A stretch of DNA of 64,000 bases from Nonomuraea roseoviolacea subsp. carminata (lineage in GTDB: Bacteria > Actinomycetota > Actinomycetes > Streptosporangiales > Streptosporangiaceae): contig NZ_JAMZEC010000001.1 in the NCBI RefSeq assembly GCF_024172185.1, forward strand, positions 7,037,001 through 7,101,000. The letters are read 5' to 3'. The notes below the pieces were generated by a model. The model worked only from the letters and a program-made list of their open reading frames with translations, made no database searches and had not been told where the DNA came from. Of the stretch, positions 34,501-43,298 are shown one piece after another (position 1 is the first letter of the stretch; each line of letters opens with the position of its first letter). Both the position numbers and the translations under genes were made by a program.

Positions 34501-35140
34501 CGACACCCCCGAGAGCTGGCGCAACCTCGCGCGGGTCGTGGAGATCATCCGGGCTCACGGGGGCGAGGTCTCGATGAGCGTGGGCGGGCACATCCACGTC
34601 GGCACGCCCGACTACCGCACCGTCGTCAACTACCTCAAGCTCCTCGACACCGTCCGGGGCAACCAGGACATCCTGTTCCGGCTGGCGCAGAACCCGCTCG
34701 CCGAGGAGGGCCTGCACCGGGGGTTCAATCACTGCGTGCCCAACGTGCCGAAGCCCGGCCTGCGGCCGTACTACTTCGGGGCGCTGTCCGAGGCCAACGG
34801 CGCCACGGCGGCCGTCAACATGACCGAGGTGCGCGGGAAGGTCGGCGACCATGTCGAGTTCCGGATGTTCGACGGGACGCTGGAGCCCGGCGTCATCCAG
34901 GCGCAGGTGCGGCTCGTCCTGGCCCTCGCCGACGGCACGCTGGCCGGTCATCTCGACGCGGGCCCGCCCGAACCGGTCGGTCACCACCGCGACCACGGCG
35001 ACGACTCCGAGTCGTTCCGCCGCCTGCTGGACGGGCTGCCGCTGCGCGAGATCGACAAGGAGCAGCTCATCAGCCTGTACGCCATCACGCACTGGCAGCC
35101 GTCCGTGCTCGACCGCTACAAGTCCAGGAGCGACGGATGA
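31580..35140 (+). CDS. Giant fusion: secretion-type N-terminus, toxin-like middle domain, PI3K/HipA-like kinase and Amidoligase_2 domain
   Basis: 1186 residues. Residues 1-110 are helical and WXG/CpnT-like. Hydrophobic segments follow at about 116-131, 155-180 and 200-225. Residues 325-345 are short TDKS/TDKG repeats, and a Gly/Pro/His-rich linker runs to about 450. About 450-580 hold a domain with LIACDVGQNH, known in polymorphic toxins. From 629 comes a kinase-like domain: Lys666 in VLVRKLHN, DALVSNTDRRHANW (739-752) and Asp764 in LTALDLSRSF. From about 895 comes an amidoligase: Glu901/Glu903 in FGLELEY, Glu967 in GEVVSPIL, His1004/His1006 in GGHIHVG, then VEFRMFDGTLE. Both enzyme domains should use ATP. 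No ESX machinery is in the window. The domain joins are read by eye; the function is inferred. Confidence 0.85.
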   Translation: MDLRSLLGPVFPIVEPLLGWVVGMDYPQTDGDHCLAQAGALRAAAGLCREAGTDGDEALRLVLQYAGGPAADALSGHWKRYTTEDPAFLETLAAAGEDAADRLERYGLDSDYTQKYIALCLVLLAFVLLRTRALAPLTGGRSLMFEGPACRLARLNVRIVAKMLLLSIASMTGLDAGVQVWQIAEGKRHSWDGDKTVAALEGGLLTGLAFVALGAGVARLGGPRLLGGGVLKADMTGRERVAAWLSHTMGGVATQSAVASVLGSVPMLMESGQLTPESLAKALVSGFAGGLDGRAGRGEHVPLKSGAGLDLPHLGEAPRLGEAAFTDKSFTDKGVTDKSLAGKGLLGDGADGTTLAGLGHPPKADAPAAARPEAPAPGGDRSPVGAGVAHHFGAADRPGHAEPPGAGPHEGAAEGGHPGRPDHPGDPGGPGHPGRRGGDEGGRGVPELTDAHREIVRRSRVEVDAGLWYREPGRHVLPTADMRLLRPTEGVVDVGIQADREGFLVGDRRLSARDVGAMLAHDPKVLADPDAKIRLIACDVGQNHAVLQEIADITGRQVVAADKYVYIGADRLPHTGGVPEYLPDGRPVFREDGTWHHARPERPHEQPAVPMEVPERARELPRGPIDEAELKARLELGRHRISFLAHGQHGVVQLVRFHDGLVLVRKLHNYGQVTLLKDLLASLVGRAIGAPVPHIVRDPFNREAVYMQFVDGTPAEQIPAMELYRYFYSEAGVKLGALDALVSNTDRRHANWHGHGEGRLTALDLSRSFSFAEDRAEFAQNDFSRHYTDVEGEWIDNPLTRAQMESMVDEITALRPAFKDARRLHWYESMLDNLYHLSWHAMGDAAGAVAPVHHFGYTDAPTVFDAIRDQAQAIFQTRWRVADVLPLLFDSGGSRRAFGLELEYSLPRVPPERHAAVNEAIARALHEAGLSRDRRVLDHHVGHERGYGEDATGWWVETERTDGVAGEVVSPILRDTPESWRNLARVVEIIRAHGGEVSMSVGGHIHVGTPDYRTVVNYLKLLDTVRGNQDILFRLAQNPLAEEGLHRGFNHCVPNVPKPGLRPYYFGALSEANGATAAVNMTEVRGKVGDHVEFRMFDGTLEPGVIQAQVRLVLALADGTLAGHLDAGPPEPVGHHRDHGDDSESFRRLLDGLPLREIDKEQLISLYAITHWQPSVLDRYKSRSDG

Positions 35141-35520
35141 TCAAGATCGCGCGGGTGTTCGACGGGGTCAGGGACGGGGTGCCGTACTTCGAGCCCGGCC
35201 ATCCCCGCGTGAGCGAGGCGCACGAACGCGAGCGGCTGGCCCGCTACCTGGAGGCCGGGACGCCCTTCCTGGCGACCACCGGTCTCGACGTGGACCGCGT
35301 CGACCCGGGACGCGGCCAGGTGGTGCCGGTGAGCTTCCGCACCGACGGCGTCCACGTCTGGACCGACACGGTCACCTACTACCTGCGCGTCCACCACCTG
35401 CGGCCGGACCCCGAGCTGTGCGCGCACATCGCCGCCGCCGGGTACGCCTGCCCGCCGGTCGGCCCGGAGGAGGCGGCCCGCGTCCTCGCCGAGTTCCAGC
35501 GCTTCTCCCGGGACGGCTGA
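35137..35520 (+). CDS. Small protein translationally coupled to the kinase-amidoligase gene; possible immunity or partner protein
   Basis: A 127-residue soluble protein with no recognised domain and no signal peptide. Notable segments are GVPYFEPGHPRVSEAHERERLARYLEAG, VVPVSFRTDGVHVWTDTVTYYLR and a closing helix AARVLAEFQRF. Its ATG overlaps the stop of the giant gene (ATGA), so expression is tightly coupled. In polymorphic toxin loci the gene in this place is commonly the immunity protein, but adaptor or substrate roles are equally possible. The pobA gene follows 19 bp later and may be read through. Confidence 0.8.
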   Translation: MIKIARVFDGVRDGVPYFEPGHPRVSEAHERERLARYLEAGTPFLATTGLDVDRVDPGRGQVVPVSFRTDGVHVWTDTVTYYLRVHHLRPDPELCAHIAAAGYACPPVGPEEAARVLAEFQRFSRDG

Positions 35521-35539
35521 TCTCTGGCATGCTTCGGCC

Positions 35540-36709
35540 ATGACTTCCTCCCCCACGCGGACTCAGGTCGGGATCGTCGGCGCCGGACCGGCGGGGCTGC
35601 TCCTGTCGCACCTGCTCCACCTGCGCGGCATCTCCTCCGTGGTGCTGGAGAGGCGCAGCCGCGCCTACGTCGAGCAGCGGGTGCGCGCCGGCGTGCTGGA
35701 GCAGGGCACGGTGGACACCCTCGTCGCGGCCGGGGTCGGCGAGCGGCTGCGCCGTGAGGGCCTGCCGCACCACGGCATCGAGCTGAGGTACGACGGGCGG
35801 GGCCGGCGCATCGCCTTCGAGGAGCTGGTGCCCGGCCGCGCCATCACCGTGTACGGCCAGCAGGAGGTGGTCAAGGACCTGATCGCGGCCCGGCTGGAGG
35901 CGGGCGGCGACATCCGGTTCGGGGTGGAGGACGTGGCCCTGCACGACCTGGAGGGCGAGCCGTACCTGACCTTCGACGGCGGCCGGCTCGACTGCGACGT
36001 GATCGCCGGCTGCGACGGCTTCCACGGCGTGTCGCGGCCGTCGGTGCCCGAGGGCGTGCTGACCCTGCACGAGCGCGAGTACCCGTTCGCCTGGCTCGGC
36101 GTCCTGGCCCGTGTCGCCCCGTCGTCCGAGGAGCTGATCTACAGCCGCACCGAGCGCGGCTTCGCCCTGCACAGCATGCGCACGCCCGAGATCAGCCGCT
36201 TCTACCTCCAGGTGCCGCCGGACGCCACGCCGGAGGAATGGCCGGACGAGCGGGTCTGGGCCGAGCTGCGGGCCCGGCTGGAGACCGTGCCCGGCTTCAC
36301 GCTGGCCACCGGCGAGATCCTGGAGAAGTCCGTCACGCCCATGCGCGGCTTCGTCGCCGAGCCGATGCAGTACGGCCGGCTCTTCCTCGCGGGCGACGCC
36401 GCGCACATCGTGCCGCCCACCGGGGCCAAGGGGCTCAACCTGGCGGTGGCCGACGTGCGGGTGCTCGCCGAGGCGCTCGACCGGTTCTTCGCCACGGGCT
36501 CGGCCGACCTGCTCGACGGCTACTCGCGGGCGTGCCTGGGCCGGGTGTGGCGGGCGCAGCACTTCTCGTGGTGGATGACGACGCTGCTGCACACCTTCGA
36601 CTCCGACGACGCCTACGGCCGGCGGCTGCAGGTGTCGCACCTGGACTACGTGACCTCCTCGCGGGCGGCCGCGACCACGCTGGCGGAGAACTACGTCGGG
36701 CTCTCCTGA
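35540..36709 (+). CDS. pobA: 4-hydroxybenzoate 3-monooxygenase
   Basis: A 389-residue FAD monooxygenase matching PobA in length and motifs. FAD contacts are GIVGAGPAGLLLSHLL and LFLAGDAAHIVPPTGAKGLNLA. The early Arg-rich stretch ERRSRAYVEQRVRAGVLEQGT is typical of the family, as is the DCDVIAGCDGFHGVSR segment. The enzyme converts 4-hydroxybenzoate to protocatechuate with NAD(P)H and oxygen. No pca genes lie nearby and no IclR/AraC-type pobR is adjacent, so it seems isolated from the rest of the pathway. It starts 19 bp after the small gene of the amidoligase locus. Confidence 0.95.
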   Translation: MTSSPTRTQVGIVGAGPAGLLLSHLLHLRGISSVVLERRSRAYVEQRVRAGVLEQGTVDTLVAAGVGERLRREGLPHHGIELRYDGRGRRIAFEELVPGRAITVYGQQEVVKDLIAARLEAGGDIRFGVEDVALHDLEGEPYLTFDGGRLDCDVIAGCDGFHGVSRPSVPEGVLTLHEREYPFAWLGVLARVAPSSEELIYSRTERGFALHSMRTPEISRFYLQVPPDATPEEWPDERVWAELRARLETVPGFTLATGEILEKSVTPMRGFVAEPMQYGRLFLAGDAAHIVPPTGAKGLNLAVADVRVLAEALDRFFATGSADLLDGYSRACLGRVWRAQHFSWWMTTLLHTFDSDDAYGRRLQVSHLDYVTSSRAAATTLAENYVGLS

Positions 36710-36773
36710 CTCCGTCCGCACTGCCGTTGTTGACGCCGCCCCAGGCAGGGGTTACCGTCGTCTCTAAATCTAA

Positions 36774-36797
36774 AGGAAACTTTCCTAATAGTTTCCT
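36774..36797. promoter_or_regulatory. Palindromic candidate operator upstream of the chitinase gene
   Basis: AGGAAACTTTCCT (36774-36786) is a perfect 13-bp palindrome. A further GTTTCCT at 36791-36797 gives a second inverted pairing with the AGGAAAC arm. They lie in an AT-rich patch about 50-70 bp before the chitinase ATG, with CTAAATCTAAAGG just upstream. No DasR-type site (ACTGGTCTAGACCACT-like) was found, so control is probably by another sugar-responsive regulator. Confidence 0.6.
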
Positions 36798-36844
36798 GAG
36801 GAGACACTCCCATCCCACCCCCAGACACCGGATGTCGGAGCATC

Positions 36845-38815
<1,971 letters not shown>

Positions 38816-38833
38816 CGTCCGCGCGACCACGAG

Positions 38834-38862
38834 GGGCCGGTCCGGCTTCCGGGGACCGGCCC
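38834..38862. terminator. Bidirectional stem-loop between chitinase and ATPase-STAS genes
   Basis: GGGCCGGTCC (38834-38843) pairs perfectly with GGACCGGCCC (38853-38862) around a GGCTTCCGG loop, and TTCCC follows. It lies between convergent genes and could terminate both. Confidence 0.8.
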
Positions 38863-38876
38863 TTCCCGGCTGAGGA

Positions 38877-39701
38877 TCAGGCGGGCGGCTGGAGCCGGCG
38901 CACGGCCTCCTCCTGCGTGCCCGCCACGGTCAGGGGCGCGGGGCTGAGCGCGTCCAGGCGGCGCCGGAAGTCCGCGGTCAGGCCCGTCAGCACCATGGCC
39001 CCGGCCTTGGCACCGTCCACCTGCTGCTGCGCGGTGATCAGCGCGGCGATGCCCATCACGTCCCAGAACGTCACCCGGCCCAGATCGAGCAGCAGCCGCG
39101 GCTCGGGGCCCGCGGAGACGATCTCGCGGACGACGACGGCGAGCTGCTGCGCGGCCTCGTCGCCGAGCGCCCCGGACAGCTCCAGCACGGTGTGCGAGTC
39201 CAGGTCGTGGCGGGTGAGAGCGAACGGCTCGTCGTGCCCGTCCGGCGGCAGGGCGAAGTCGGCGACGGCGACGGTGCCCTCCGGCCCGGAGCCGATCGTG
39301 AACCGGTCGGGCAGGAAGCGGGCGATCCACAGCCCGTGGCCGTGCTCGACCGGCCAGCGCGCGGCGTCCACGACGACGTCGTTCTCGGGAACGGTGCCAG
39401 GGGCGGCGGCGGGGGGCGTGGCCCGGCCCGCGTCGCTGATCTCGCACCGCAGCGTGTCGCCCGTCCGCCAGATCCGCACCCGGCCCGTCCCCGCGCCGTG
39501 GACCACCGCGTTGGTCGCCAGCTCGTGCACGGTGATCACCAGGTCCATGGCCCGGCCGTCGGGCATGCCGGCGTGCGTGGCGTGCGCCTCCAGCGTGGCG
39601 CGCAGCGCGTACAGCAGGTCGGCGTCGAACGCCTGGTCGAGGATGAGGCGCCGCTCGTCCTGGGCGGCCGTCGGGGTGTTCACGGACGCGTCATCGACCA
39701 T
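38877..39701 (-). CDS. ATP-binding anti-sigma-type kinase domain fused to a STAS domain
   Basis: A 274-residue protein. Residues about 20-150 are a SpoIIAB/RsbW-like ATPase (DLVITVHELATNAVVHG N-box, CEISDAG, HGHGLWIARFL). Residues about 165-270 are a STAS domain (TVLELSGALG, RLLLDLGRVTFWDVMGIAAL). At the site of the phosphorylated Ser in SpoIIAA-type proteins (DSSG) this one has DVMG, so normal phospho-switching is not possible. The gene overlaps the upstream MEDS-STAS gene by 11 bp. The pair probably forms a partner-switching or sensory module, but no sigma factor is adjacent. Confidence 0.88.
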   Translation of the reverse strand: MVDDASVNTPTAAQDERRLILDQAFDADLLYALRATLEAHATHAGMPDGRAMDLVITVHELATNAVVHGAGTGRVRIWRTGDTLRCEISDAGRATPPAAAPGTVPENDVVVDAARWPVEHGHGLWIARFLPDRFTIGSGPEGTVAVADFALPPDGHDEPFALTRHDLDSHTVLELSGALGDEAAQQLAVVVREIVSAGPEPRLLLDLGRVTFWDVMGIAALITAQQQVDGAKAGAMVLTGLTADFRRRLDALSPAPLTVAGTQEEAVRRLQPPA

Positions 39702-40572
39702 GGCCGGTCACCAGACTGATCCCCGGAACGCCGCCCGCCCCCAGGAGCACGAATCTCGACGCCGTGAGCCTGCTGCACCGCAGGTCCACCTTCCTGTCGG
39801 GGGCGATGCTGCGCGCCGCGTCCAGGATCATGCGGGCGCTGGACAGGTCGATGAACGCCAGCTCCGCCATGTTGACCGTGATGTCGCCCTCTCCCCGGAT
39901 CGCCTCGGTCAGCGCCATCCGCAGCGCGTCCTCGGCGGTGCGGTCCATCTGCCCGGCCAGCCTGATGCCGGGTGGCGCGTACTGGCGGCATATGCGCAGC
40001 AGTGGGGAGTTGTGGTAGGTCGCGGCGGCCACCGAGCGGGTGTGGAACGGCGACACCGAGGCCAGGGTGACCGGGTCGAAACGGTCGCGGTCGTACTGGC
40101 ACAGCACCGAGACCCTCGTGTCGGCCAGCGTGGTGGCGATCTCCTGCTCGAACGCCGGCAACTGGTCGATCCCGCTGATCGGCCGCAGCGCCCATCCCAT
40201 GTCCAGCGCCACGCGCAGCCCGGAGTAGCCCTCGCTCGCGGTCTGCCGGATCTGCTCGCGCAGCCAGCCCATCGCGTGCTCCACGGCGAACGCCTGCCCC
40301 GACAGCAGGCCGTCCTGGCAGGCCAGCACCTCCATCCGCCCGGCGGTGGTGGCGGAGCGCACGGAGACCCCGCGGCGGCCCAGCTCGGTCAGCGCCTCCT
40401 GCGGCTCCTCCGACAGCCACACCACCCGCAGCCCGCCCGACAGGCCGTCGCGCACGAACGCCGCGGTCAGGTCGAGCAGTTCCTCCGGCTCGCCGAACGT
40501 CAGGCAGGCGTGATCGTTGACCCTGAGGTCCGTGATCTGCACCTCGGCGTCGACCGTCACAGCGTCACCCAT
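39691..40572 (-). CDS. MEDS-STAS sensory protein
   Basis: A 293-residue protein. The N-terminal MEDS domain (NDHACLTFGEPEELLDLTAAFVRDG, VLCQYDRDRFDP, TYHNSPLLRICRQY) is known from DcmR-like sensors in actinomycetes and methylotrophs. The C-terminal STAS domain carries DITVNMAELAFIDLSSARMIL, with Ser residues at the usual phosphorylation site (DLSS). It could thus be the substrate of the ATPase encoded next, whose own STAS lacks that Ser. The two genes overlap by 11 bp. The start at 40572 is chosen by GAAGGG just upstream; GTG 40560 is also possible. Confidence 0.88.
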   Translation of the reverse strand: MGDAVTVDAEVQITDLRVNDHACLTFGEPEELLDLTAAFVRDGLSGGLRVVWLSEEPQEALTELGRRGVSVRSATTAGRMEVLACQDGLLSGQAFAVEHAMGWLREQIRQTASEGYSGLRVALDMGWALRPISGIDQLPAFEQEIATTLADTRVSVLCQYDRDRFDPVTLASVSPFHTRSVAAATYHNSPLLRICRQYAPPGIRLAGQMDRTAEDALRMALTEAIRGEGDITVNMAELAFIDLSSARMILDAARSIAPDRKVDLRCSRLTASRFVLLGAGGVPGISLVTGHGR

Positions 40573-40844
40573 CCCTTCGCGGCGACCGCCGCGCACCTTA
40601 CCGCCCGTGAGACCAGGGTAGTGACCGGCGGCAATCCCCACGCACCTCCCGACCGGAATCCTCGCGCCACGGCCGTCCGGCCCTGTCCCCGAAGGGCCCG
40701 CCGCGACGATCCGCCAGGCTCGCGGGCCCCTCGGCCGGTACCCGTGCCCCGGCGGCGCCGGTCCACACCTGCGCCCTGGACCGGTCAACCGGAACGGGCG
40801 CCGCACCCCCGTGGACCAGCGGGTGCGGAGCCCGATCGGGCCGC

Positions 40845-41097
40845 CGTGGGAGGGCTGCCGGAGGTCGTGGCCGTCGCCGAGGAGCGGGCCCGGGCCGCCG
40901 GGTTCGCCCACGCGTGCGAGCCCGCGGCCGGCCGCCTGCCGGCCGTGCTCGGCTACGCGTGCGAGCCCGCGGTGGGCCGCTCGCCCGCCGTGCTCGCCGC
41001 CCGGCTGCCGGCGGACGGGCGGGTGCTGGAGATCCATCCTGGCCACGCGCCACGCGCCCTGACGCGGGTGGTCACCACAGCTCGATCGAGCGGGTGA
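40845..41097 (+). pseudogene. Decayed O-methyltransferase fragment
   Basis: In one frame, residues LPEVVAVAEERARAAGFAHACEP, AAGRLPAVLG and LPADGRVLEI resemble the N-terminus of class I SAM O-methyltransferases up to the first strand, where the Gly-rich SAM motif (normally EIGTG) is destroyed (EIHPGHAP). Translation ends soon after at TGA 41095-41097. Inside, a stretch of about 48 bp is duplicated (ACGCGTGCGAGCCCGCGG occurs twice). No good start codon exists. The 500-bp gap 40573-41071 holds nothing else I could support. Confidence 0.45.
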
Positions 41098-42364
41098 AGA
41101 CGCCCGCCACGTCGTCCTCGGTGACCGGCAGGGGAGCGGTCGCGAGCAGGCGCTGCTGCCGCATCGTGCCCTCGACCAGCGCCTCGACGTCGCCCGGGCC
41201 GTAGCCGACGGCGCCGATCCCGTTGGGCATGCCGACGTCGCGCATCAGGTCGATGAGGACGGCCGGCAGGAACTCGGCCGGATCGGACGGCTCCTCGCGG
41301 TCCGGCGCGAGCAGCCGCGCGGCCAGAAGGTGCCGTTCCGGCGCCGCCGCGAACGTGAACCTGAACGCCTCCGGCGCCGTGAGCGCCACCGACATGCCGT
41401 GCGGCACCATCGGCTCCTCACCCGGATAGTCCTTGGGGTGGAAGTCGCGCACCCGGCCCGCGATCGGATAGGCGTTGGCGTGCGGGAGGTGCACGCCGGC
41501 GTTGCCGAACCCGAGGCCGGCGAACGTCGCGGCCAGCGCCATCTCGCCGCGGGCCGCCGCGTCGTCGCCGTGGCGCACGGCGCGCCGGAACGCCCCGGCC
41601 AGCAGCCGCATGGCCTGCTCGGCCCACATGTCGGAGATCGGGTTCGCGCCGCAGTACGGCACGCGCTCCTCGGGGCGTCTGCGCTCGCCCGAGGCGTACC
41701 AGCGGGCGGTGTAGCTCTCGACCGCGTGGCAGAGGATGTCCATCCCGGCCGCGGCGGTCACGCCCGGGGGCTGGGTGAGCGTGAGGCGGGGGTCCACGAC
41801 GGCGAGCGAAGGGCGCAGCGCGGCGTGGCTGATGCCGGTCTTGACCTTGAGCGCGAGCACGTCGAGCACGCAGATGGTGGTGCTCTCCGCGCCGGTGCCG
41901 GTGGTCGTCGGCACGGCGACGAGCGGCTTGAGCGGCGCGGCGGGCGCCCGGCCGAGCCCGACCGGGGCGTTGACGTAGTCCATCAGCTCGCCGGGGTTGG
42001 TCAGCATCAGGTCCACCGCCTTGGCGGTGTCGATGCTGGAGCCGCCGCCGACGGCGACGAGCGCGTCCCAGGGGCCCGTGGCGCGGGCGTGCGCGACGGC
42101 GGCCTCCAGGGAGGCGTCCGTCGGCTCGACGTGGACCTGGTCGTACACGTGGGCGTCGAGCCCGTGGGCGCGGATCCCCTCGGCGATCCGGTGCGGCGCG
42201 CCGGTGGCGGCCACGCCGGGATCGGTGACGATCAGGACGCGCCGGACGTCGCCGTACCGGCTCAGGTCGAAGCCGATCTCGTCGGAGGCGCCGTCACCGA
42301 ACTTGAGCCGGGGCGCGCCGTAGGTGAAGACGGTCTCGGGGGTGACCGGAGGCGTGGTCGTCAT
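41072..42364 (-). CDS. Iron-containing alcohol dehydrogenase, hydroxyacid-oxoacid transhydrogenase-like
   Basis: A 430-residue group III dehydrogenase. The NAD region has VAVGGGSSIDTAKAVDL, and PTTTGTGAESTTICV is typical. Metal ligands lie in AAAGMDILCHAVESY and in HLPHANAYPI/PHGMSVALTAPE. The run KTGISHAALRPSLAVVDP and the long C-terminus fit the hydroxyacid-oxoacid transhydrogenase (ADHFE1/HOT) branch, which oxidises 4-hydroxybutyrate with 2-oxoglutarate as acceptor. Simple alcohol or maleylacetate activity cannot be excluded. It is monocistronic; its end lies within the decayed methyltransferase region. Confidence 0.88.
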   Translation of the reverse strand: MTTTPPVTPETVFTYGAPRLKFGDGASDEIGFDLSRYGDVRRVLIVTDPGVAATGAPHRIAEGIRAHGLDAHVYDQVHVEPTDASLEAAVAHARATGPWDALVAVGGGSSIDTAKAVDLMLTNPGELMDYVNAPVGLGRAPAAPLKPLVAVPTTTGTGAESTTICVLDVLALKVKTGISHAALRPSLAVVDPRLTLTQPPGVTAAAGMDILCHAVESYTARWYASGERRRPEERVPYCGANPISDMWAEQAMRLLAGAFRRAVRHGDDAAARGEMALAATFAGLGFGNAGVHLPHANAYPIAGRVRDFHPKDYPGEEPMVPHGMSVALTAPEAFRFTFAAAPERHLLAARLLAPDREEPSDPAEFLPAVLIDLMRDVGMPNGIGAVGYGPGDVEALVEGTMRQQRLLATAPLPVTEDDVAGVFTRSIELW

Positions 42365-42597
42365 GTCCGTTTCCCTACCCTTCGACGCCCTCCTCCGCGC
42401 AGGCCTGGTCGCGCACTTCTCCCTGGCCGGCGGCGACCCGCTCCTCATGCTCGGCCACGAGGGGCGTGGGTAGGCAACCTCCTGCCGCACTGCGGGACGC
42501 CGCTCATGGCGGTCGCCGACTGGCCGGTGCGGAACCGCGACCGCCGGCCCTGGCCGTCACCGAAGGGGAGAACGGGCTCAAGGGGGGCGAGACCTGG

Positions 42598-43044
42598 CTA
42601 TGAGGGAATCGGCCCGCCATCCGCGCCGCCATCGGACCTCACCTCGGCGATGACGCCACGGCTTCGCAGCCGGTTCCTCAGGAACTCCATCTCCGCCAGC
42701 GTCCCGACCAAGCCGGTGTCAGTGAGCTCGTCGGCCAGTTCACGGGCTCGGGGAAGCGACACCTTCGCGACCTCCCGCAGAACCTGCATAACCGAGACCA
42801 GGCTCGCCACCGGACCGGCCACACACAGCCGGCTTGGCCCATGCTCTGCCAGCAGCGCGCTGCGGACGTCCTCCGGCGCCTGGCCCGGGCCCGCGTGCTC
42901 ACACCCGCCATCACCGCAGAACGCGCAGGAGAACTCGGCATCCCACCACAGTTGGCCGCAGTTGATGAACTGGTTCACCTGGCGTACCGAGGAGCCCCCG
43001 CACCTGTCGCAACGCGATGGGATCTTCGCCGTCTGCCCTGTCAT
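42598..43044 (-). CDS. Zinc-ribbon protein with L7/L12 C-terminal-like domain
   Basis: About 148 residues from ATG 43044 (a TTG at 43098 would add 18). The N-terminal half has cysteine pairs CDRCGG and CAFCGDGGCEHAG, a zinc-ribbon pattern. The C-terminal half (VMQVLREVAKVSLPRARELADEL, then LRNRLRSRGVIAEV) resembles the C-terminal domain of ribosomal protein L7/L12, including the K/R-EAKDLV-like helix and the closing strand. The combination suggests a ribosome- or translation-factor-interacting protein, but no function is established. It follows the tRNA operon terminator on the same strand and shows less GC bias than its neighbours. Confidence 0.68.
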   Translation of the reverse strand: MTGQTAKIPSRCDRCGGSSVRQVNQFINCGQLWWDAEFSCAFCGDGGCEHAGPGQAPEDVRSALLAEHGPSRLCVAGPVASLVSVMQVLREVAKVSLPRARELADELTDTGLVGTLAEMEFLRNRLRSRGVIAEVRSDGGADGGPIPS

Positions 43045-43117
43045 CCGGACACCAACGCTCCCGTCTGTGGCGGGCCGGTTGTACCCGGCTGATGACAACC
43101 ATGATCAACCCGGAACA

Positions 43118-43160
43118 ACAAGAAGCCCCAGACTCCCGGCATGTGCCGTGAGCTGGGGCT
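43118..43160 (-). terminator. Rho-independent terminator of the tRNA operon
   Basis: AGCCCCAG (43124-43131) pairs with CTGGGGCT (43153-43160), with an inner CGGCA/TGCCG stem. On the minus strand the stem is followed by TTCTTGTTGTT, a U-rich tract. It lies 45 bp after the tRNA-Val gene. Confidence 0.88.
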
Positions 43161-43204
43161 ATAACTCCCGTTTGACCAGGTCAGACCTGATCTGCTATGG
43201 AGCC

Positions 43205-43279
43205 TGGTGGACGATACTGGGATTGAACCAGTGACCTCTTCCGTGTCAGGGAAGCGCTCTCCCGCTGAGCTAATCGTCC
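43205..43279 (-). tRNA. tRNA-Val (anticodon GAC), CCA encoded
   Basis: A full cloverleaf on the minus strand: acceptor GGACGAT/ATCGTCC, D-arm TAGCTCAGCGGGAGAGC, anticodon arm CTTCC-CTGACAC-GGAAG, T-arm ACTGG-TTCAATC-CCAGT. The 3' CCA is encoded, unlike the other three tRNAs here. Confidence 0.97.
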
Positions 43280-43298
43280 GTATTGAGTTGGAACTCAG

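Noticed and set aside
31013-35092. Long minus-strand open frame (about 1359 codons) opposite the kinase-amidoligase gene
   Set aside because: Composition is dominated by Gly, Ala, Arg, Val and Leu without domains, and third-position GC bias supports the plus strand.
42363-42597. Short plus-strand frames upstream of the iron-type dehydrogenase, including one whose ATG overlaps the dehydrogenase start
   Set aside because: No ribosome-binding site, about 36 codons, and no recognisable similarity. The 233-bp gap is treated as noncoding; it may contain remnants.
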